This document shows positions 58,417 through 64,000 of a stretch of 64,000 nt of DNA, piece after piece. Origin of the DNA: Rhea pennata (lineage: Eukaryota; Chordata; Aves; Rheiformes; Rheidae); NCBI RefSeq assembly GCF_028389875.1, contig NC_084678.1, positions 15,406,899 through 15,470,898 on the forward strand. Reading direction: 5' to 3'. Both the position numbers and the translations under genes were made by a program. The first letter of the stretch is position 1. Each line of letters opens with the position of its first letter. Below the pieces are notes generated by a model. It made no database searches. It saw only the letters and a list, made by a program, of their open reading frames with translations, and was not told the DNA's origin.

Positions 58417-60578
58417 GAGGTTTCTTCGCTCTGGTTTAGACTCCCTTACCCAATCTCACTGACCTTTACCTCAAAAAAGCTTAAAAGTATTGTAAGACTC
58501 GGTGGCATATATATATATTTTTTAATACTGACATCATGAATGATTCAGTACCATCCATCACTACTACCTTTCTAATGTCAGACATCCCTGAAAACACAGA
58601 GATCATTTCAATGAAATTCTGCGGCTCACAAACTTTTTGAATTTTGAGTGCTACTTTTTCTGTTTGGTGTTGAAGAACTGTTTCAGAAGTCCAGTGTATG
58701 GTACAAAACACTTATTCTGAATTGATACAGGGGAATCTGTTAAGTGCACATTTATGACACTAAGTACAATACAGTGGCAGTGCTTATATCAACCACCTAA
58801 AAATGCAAACGTTAACTAGGCTTTTTGTAATTTCCCAAGATGCAGAAACAAAAGTCCTGTTTTCTTCCAGGTTTAGTCTTCAGTCACCCACTAATGTAAC
58901 TCCCCTCTAATGCGTGTCTGGAACTAGCATATACACCATTATGTCTTCCATTATTTCTGTCAGGCTATTCACTTACCTTGCATCAGCCTCATAAGAAGGC
59001 CACTGCCACAGCCTCACATGATGGATTAACTGAGCACACAAGACAGCAATCCTGCACATTTGCATTTAGTCTGAAACCTCTTGGAAGTGTGGAATTTAAT
59101 GTGTATGCACAGAATCATGTAACTATGCACACATCATGGACTCTAGTACACAGTTACAGTTAGACAGAAAAGACAATGAACGATCCCACAGCATGACACA
59201 ACTAATTCAAGCAAAAAAACGCATAAGGCAGCTCCCTGGCTTATGCAACACAACATACAAACACTTTTAAGTTTATTTTGATGTCTTTCAAACTAGAAAA
59301 TAATTTTCCCAAGTTAATTCTTTTTTTAAAAAAATCTCATTTCAGATTGTACCACACAAGATCAAAACCATCAGAAAAAATATCATATAAAAGGAAAGAA
59401 GGGATGGCCCACTCAGTTGGCAGAATGAAAATAGAACCAAGTATTATAAGTGTATTTTATTCTGGACAAGCAGCAAAAATATGCTTCTTTGAACCAAACT
59501 GAGGTTCCCACAGCTAAAATCAGCAAATAGCAGTTTCTCATAGAAATATTAAAGGCTCTAAATTTAGCAGAAAGAAAACCAAAAACCTGGCAAACATGAA
59601 AATATTATTAACAGTCAGAGTTATGGTCATGTCTACACTAGAGATTTTCATTGTCACAATTGCACAAATCGGAAATATGAAAGGGCACAATCCCTGATTA
59701 ACACAGCAGTGCTGGCATAAGCTACTCACACAGATACGATTATACCAGAACTGTACTTTTACCTGTATGGTTCATTACATTTACAGGATAGGGCAGCAGG
59801 GTGCACAAGAGCCGTGCAGTGTTTTGTCATTGTAGCATATATGATAGGAAAGCTCTATTAACACACTAGCACAGGACCTCCCAAGTAGAGAAGCAGTTTG
59901 CAGCAGAAGGAAGTAAAAATCTGAAGTTTCACTCAAATTTCTTGAATGAACAAAGCTACATTAGCAAATACTTTTTTTAAAAAAAAATATTTGTGTATAT
60001 GCAAAAGGTTTTGCTAGCCTAGCTGTATCTGTTAATAGCTGGGGAAAGAACCATACTAATAACTGTACTAACAAAACTTTTGTAAAGGCCAAACCTAAAC
60101 AAAAGACACTTTCACACACTGTGCATTCTCCCAACTGTAGACCCTTTATCATGTTTGAAAAACAAAGTTCATATGCAGTTTAGTGTTTTCTGAATTAAAG
60201 GAAATATTTACTTATTTGTAGAGGAAAGAACACAGCATTAAATAGATTCCACCATTATTTTCTAGTCCAGAGCTTCACTGTTACTTACAAGACTAGGCAG
60301 AGAGACTGCCTTATCACCAGACTGACATCTGGCTTTTTCACTATTCCTAGAGTATTTTCTGAAGCCAATGACCACTTTTTTTTTCCTGAATAGTCTTCCC
60401 ATATCTGCCTAACAATTAAAATTTACCCAAAGATATCAAAATGATGTTTTTTGTCAGTTTTATTTCTGCTGTTCAAGTCCAAACAGTACAAGCAAAGAAG
60501 AGGCAGCTAACAGATTTTGCTCATTAAGAAAAGCTCTGCAGCATCACAAGCAGTGTAGATAGCTCTGCTTTTTTTAAT

Positions 60579-60614
60579 TTTCCTTTTCCCTTTTATATAA
60601 TATAAAAGGGGAAA
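60579..60614. repeat. AT-rich inverted repeat
   Basis: TTTCCCTTTTATA and TATAAAAGGGGAAA face each other with a 2-3 nt loop and one extra G. Likely a simple hairpin; no tRNA- or miRNA-like context is evident. Confidence 0.7.
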
Positions 60615-62886
60615 GAAAAAAAAAGAGGCCTTCTAAAGTCAAAAAATTAGATTCTGAAGAAATTAAACCCTCTCTGCACAGGAAACTTTCTAGAGGCCCC
60701 AGTACAAGCCAATTTTCCAAGCTGTGGTCTAAAGTTTAGACAACAGAAATACCAATTACAAACCTGTCATTGGATATTACCCAATATACAATAATCTTTA
60801 CCATACTTTTGCCATTGCTTTCAACAAATACACATTAGAAAAAACACACTACTTATCAGTCTAACGTTCATTTATCTGCTACTGAACTTGACCTCTTCAG
60901 TAGCACTGAAAGCATTTTCAGTAACTGTACAGAAAATAGAGATTCAGAAAGGTGATTCACACAACCAGGCATTTTCCTACTGAAGTACCAAGGAAATTTG
61001 TTCTTTACCGTGACTGTTAGGAACCCTCAGCTGTTAAATGAGGCGGCAACTCTATATTAGGCTTAAGTCTAAGAGCTGAATATTGTAAAATCTCAAACAT
61101 CCCATAGCTTGTTTATTTATTATACATACAAGATTACAATCCTAGAGCTGTAAAATTCCAACCTGAATAGTTACACTGCACCTAATTCTCCTTCAACTGC
61201 TGTCCAGAAACTAACAAAGTTATTCAGGCTTTTGTCAAGTTGACACTGTTGTAGTGCATGAAGCAATCATACATATTCTAAAATATTCTATTAAAAAATA
61301 AAACCCTTAGCTTTACATCGTACTTCAAAGATCTATATCCTCTGGTAAATCTGGTTATTGTGGTCATCACAACTATGTGTGCAGAAGTGGACTCAGAATA
61401 AGTACTTGATTTCAATTTCTGACCCTATCAGCACACCAGTTGAAGAAAACTTTTGTTTTCCATATACATTTTTTTTCCTCTCTTATTTTGTTTGGAAAGC
61501 TAAGACATGATATCTGAAACCAGTAATAAGTTTCGTTCTTATCCCATCAAGAAGGCTTCATAAAATCAAGAGAAATAAAAACAAATTTCTCCTTCAGAAT
61601 TCAGTAGAAGGACATACAGTTATTACAAAATACTGATTTTGCTATTGCAAATGCAGGAAAAACAATTCTGTTCCCAATTTTGATAAGGGTTTATTGTGAG
61701 GGCATATATAATGCTCATTAAACATCCTTTGTCTTAGCTCCCCCACTGGAGAATTACTTAACTTCAAAAGCTACCAATGTTGTTGAGATTACCATCATTA
61801 GTATCTGTGAAGTATTCAGCTATTTTAAAAGCTGTTTTAGATAAAAATTTAATAACCATAAAAGCCTTAAAGTGCAACTGACAATGGACTGAAGATTCAA
61901 CCAATGAAGACAGAGGCTGAACAGCACACCAAGAAGCTACCAACTCTTGCATAAAAAGTTAGATTAATTTTGCTTATGTTAAAATTCTCTCCTTAAACTT
62001 CTTGCTGCTGTCCAACTGGTTATAGCACTACAGGAGACACCAGGCAGAAGTAAATCAGAATGTGAAACTAGAGCAGACAGGCATTATCATTTTGGTCAAC
62101 TAGAAACCATCTGCTCCTACAAGAGACTGACTACAGTCCCTTCTTCTTCCCTTTCATTTTCATCAGTTAAGTTTTACAAACTTTCAAGTCTGTAATCCCT
62201 GCCTTTCCTCTCTCCACCTAATACTTGTAGATAAAGTTTCAGACTGCACAAAATTAAAAGCCCGTAATTTTAAGTTACAACTATAAAGACAATTATCATT
62301 TTTAACTGAAAAATTGTATAATATACTTCTGGATAATCTTAAGAGTGAAGTAGTATTATGCACAACAAACAGTATCTACTGATGAGTCCACCAGAAAAAA
62401 TGTATTCAATTTTATTTACTACTTTGGACTCATATAGTTCTATTAGCATTGTTTCCGGGAGTTCCAGTTTGTTTGGTTGTTTTTTTTTTTTAAAAAAAAA
62501 ACATAAAAGACAACATCTCCTCTTAGTTATATCAAAAGCATCATTTGAAGCATTGTGTGCACTGTATGTATTCTATCTGATATCTGAATATTTTTAAATC
62601 TATAAATATTTTATGGTGTACATGAAATTGCACAAGATGATTATCTACACACCAACAGAAATTAACTAGAATCTCCCCTTTTTTGTTTAAAAAAGTGGGG
62701 TAGATCTCTAGGGGGAAAAAAAATTAAGCTCTAGTCTTCAAATCAACAATTATTCCATTTGCAAATCAGTGGAGTCATGCAGTCTCAAAGTAGAGACTGA
62801 AAGTGAAGACTAATATGATCCTTTATTCTTCTACCAAAATGCATTTTAGAAGCTGTGTGTGCAATATGTTTCTGGAACTGTCAAGG

Positions 62887-62923
<37 letters not shown>
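62887..62923. repeat. Poly-A run (37 nt)
   Basis: Uninterrupted A37 on plus. No recognisable retroposed body lies upstream (62,600-62,880), so its origin is unclear. Confidence 0.95.
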
Positions 62924-62924
<1 letters not shown>

Positions 62925-63828
62925 ATACCGCTTAACTCTGAAAAGCTATTTTCAGCACACTTCTATATTTATTCCTATAGAAAGCTCCAAATGTCAAAGA
63001 ATGGTAATGAGCAGCTGGCATACACAGAAGTGGAGCATGACCCAAAATATCTATTACAATTAACATGGTATATGCTACACTTCTACATTAACTAAGCATT
63101 ATCTGTTTTCACTGACCAGCAATTCAATTGTTCAAAAGAGCTAGTAAGTTTGTTTCTAAAAATATCAACATGAGAGGGTTAGAGTTAAACCAGTTCAAAT
63201 TATCACTGATAAAAAAAACTGTATATAAAACAGAAAAACAAAGAGAGGCCAACAGTGAAAGAGTTCTCAAAAGGGGAAGCAATATATAGCTGAAGATCAG
63301 CTATCAAAGAATTTGCTTAAACAGAGCTCTTTTGAATACTTAATAAACATAGCTATTTCTGCAAAATATCTAAAAGAGATTAGCCAGCAAAAATACAAAA
63401 CAGGAAAATTAGGAATCATGTATTTACATCCTTTTAAGTTATTTAAAAGGAGTAAGCAATTTTGCCTCCCTGAAGTTCCTGAAAAAAGGAAAACATGAAA
63501 CATCCAAGAAAAACAGCATGTGGCACTGTTTTAGGCTACAGAACATAAAAAGACCATGAAAATGATAAATATATATTAACTTTGTAATACATTAAAATGA
63601 TTTTATGGGTCTTTCCAAATTAAAAATGACAAACTGTATTATATTATAGGATTTTCTTCAACTGTCACTGAAATACAGCTATCATTTGAAGATATACATT
63701 GAAAACTACTTGAACTGTCGGAAAGAGAATTTGGTCAACATAAAAGAATAGCTTTTACAAGCAAGTAAGCAGCAAATAGGTTTATCATCATCTCCACGAG
63801 ACAGCATTTAAGTACATTAACACAGGGC

Positions 63829-63838
63829 GGGGGGGGGG
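63829..63838. repeat. G10 run
   Basis: Homopolymer G preceded by CACAGGGC, in AT-rich DNA. Confidence 0.95.
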
Positions 63839-64000
63839 CAGAGAATAAAGTTATTGACTGGGAAAGTATTGAATATTTAAAGCCAGTGAACAAATAGCAT
63901 TATCTGGAGTTTTGAGCCTTTGTCCTTTCCCTGTACAAGAAGATCACCAGAATAGGATGAAATTCACCTTTTCTTGAGTAACTCACCAATAGGGAGAACA

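Larger units (their letters stand above)
52066..64000 (-). other. DIDO1 5' intron or upstream region, no exon recognised
   Basis: About 11.9 kb of AT-rich sequence upstream of exon A. Exon A has a good acceptor and a phase 1 entry, so this is most likely intron leading to an exon not seen here. No CpG island is present, so the DIDO1 promoter probably lies beyond 64,000. Content: an A37 run (62887-62923), a G10 run (63829-63838), a 15/16-bp tandem pair (58386-58416), an inverted repeat (60579-60614) and scattered T/A runs. Confidence 0.6.

Noticed and set aside
60579..60614. Inverted repeat considered as a miRNA-like hairpin
   Set aside because: The stem is low-complexity AT plus a purine/pyrimidine run, the loop is only 2-3 nt, and the size is too small for a precursor.
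1..64000. Search for CRISPR arrays, prokaryotic operons, tRNA or rRNA genes
   Set aside because: The window is spliced vertebrate DNA. No regularly spaced repeats, tRNA-like cloverleaf with A/B boxes, or rRNA sequence was noticed.

Overview
The window is vertebrate genomic DNA. Both recognisable genes lie on the minus strand and are split into short exons by AT-rich introns with canonical GT-AG junctions. Reading right to left, the genes are DIDO1 (death inducer-obliterator 1: PHD, TFIIS-like and SPOC domain protein) and TCFL5 (testis-enriched bHLH transcription factor). This tandem order also occurs in mammals on human 20q13.33. The proteins are close to, but clearly diverged from, the human ones as I recall them. 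There are no Alu, L1 or other mammalian repeats, interspersed repeats are very sparse, and there is one avian-style CR1 tail (about 18,086). A bird is the best guess; a crocodilian or turtle is not excluded and the species cannot be told. LAYOUT. 1-4,273: five TCFL5 exons, from the initiator ATG at 4,273 to the first helix of the bHLH domain, cut by the left window edge. About 4,425-4,910: the TCFL5 CpG island with a palindromic NRF1 motif, a CACGTG E-box, a GCCCGC array and long G runs. About 5,480-8,444: the DIDO1 3'UTR, ending in an AATAAA followed by a GT-rich stretch only about 0.6 kb from the TCFL5 CpG island. 8,445-11,845: the large last exon of DIDO1 (DIDO3-type C-terminus). 18,826-26,336: ten exons encoding the SPOC domain, the linker and the TFIIS-like domain. 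26,337-41,444: a 15.1 kb intron with two divergent CTCF-like motifs. 41,445-47,181: four exons with the PHD finger, a CFP1-like Cys cluster, acidic and basic regions and a duplicated LTLKE(L/I)QNRLRKK motif. 47,581-52,065: three more exons that continue the DIDO1 reading frame upstream of the position where mammalian DIDO1 starts. 52,066-64,000: no exon recognised, so the DIDO1 promoter is probably outside the window. HOW IT WORKS TOGETHER. DIDO1 is a chromatin reader: its PHD binds H3K4me3 and its TFIIS-like and SPOC modules act with elongating RNA polymerase II. TCFL5 is an E-box-class regulator important in spermatogenesis. They are neighbours by conserved synteny, and nothing here implies a shared pathway. 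All 21 internal exon junctions I could check (17 DIDO1 exons, 5 TCFL5 exons) preserve reading frame. The most notable observations are the three in-frame upstream DIDO1 coding exons combined with a Leu at the residue matching the mammalian initiator Met; a DIDO2-like alternative end with three overlapping poly(A) signals beside a CTCF-like motif; and an 8-synonymous versus 1-replacement codon pattern between the two copies of the duplicated DIDO1 motif.
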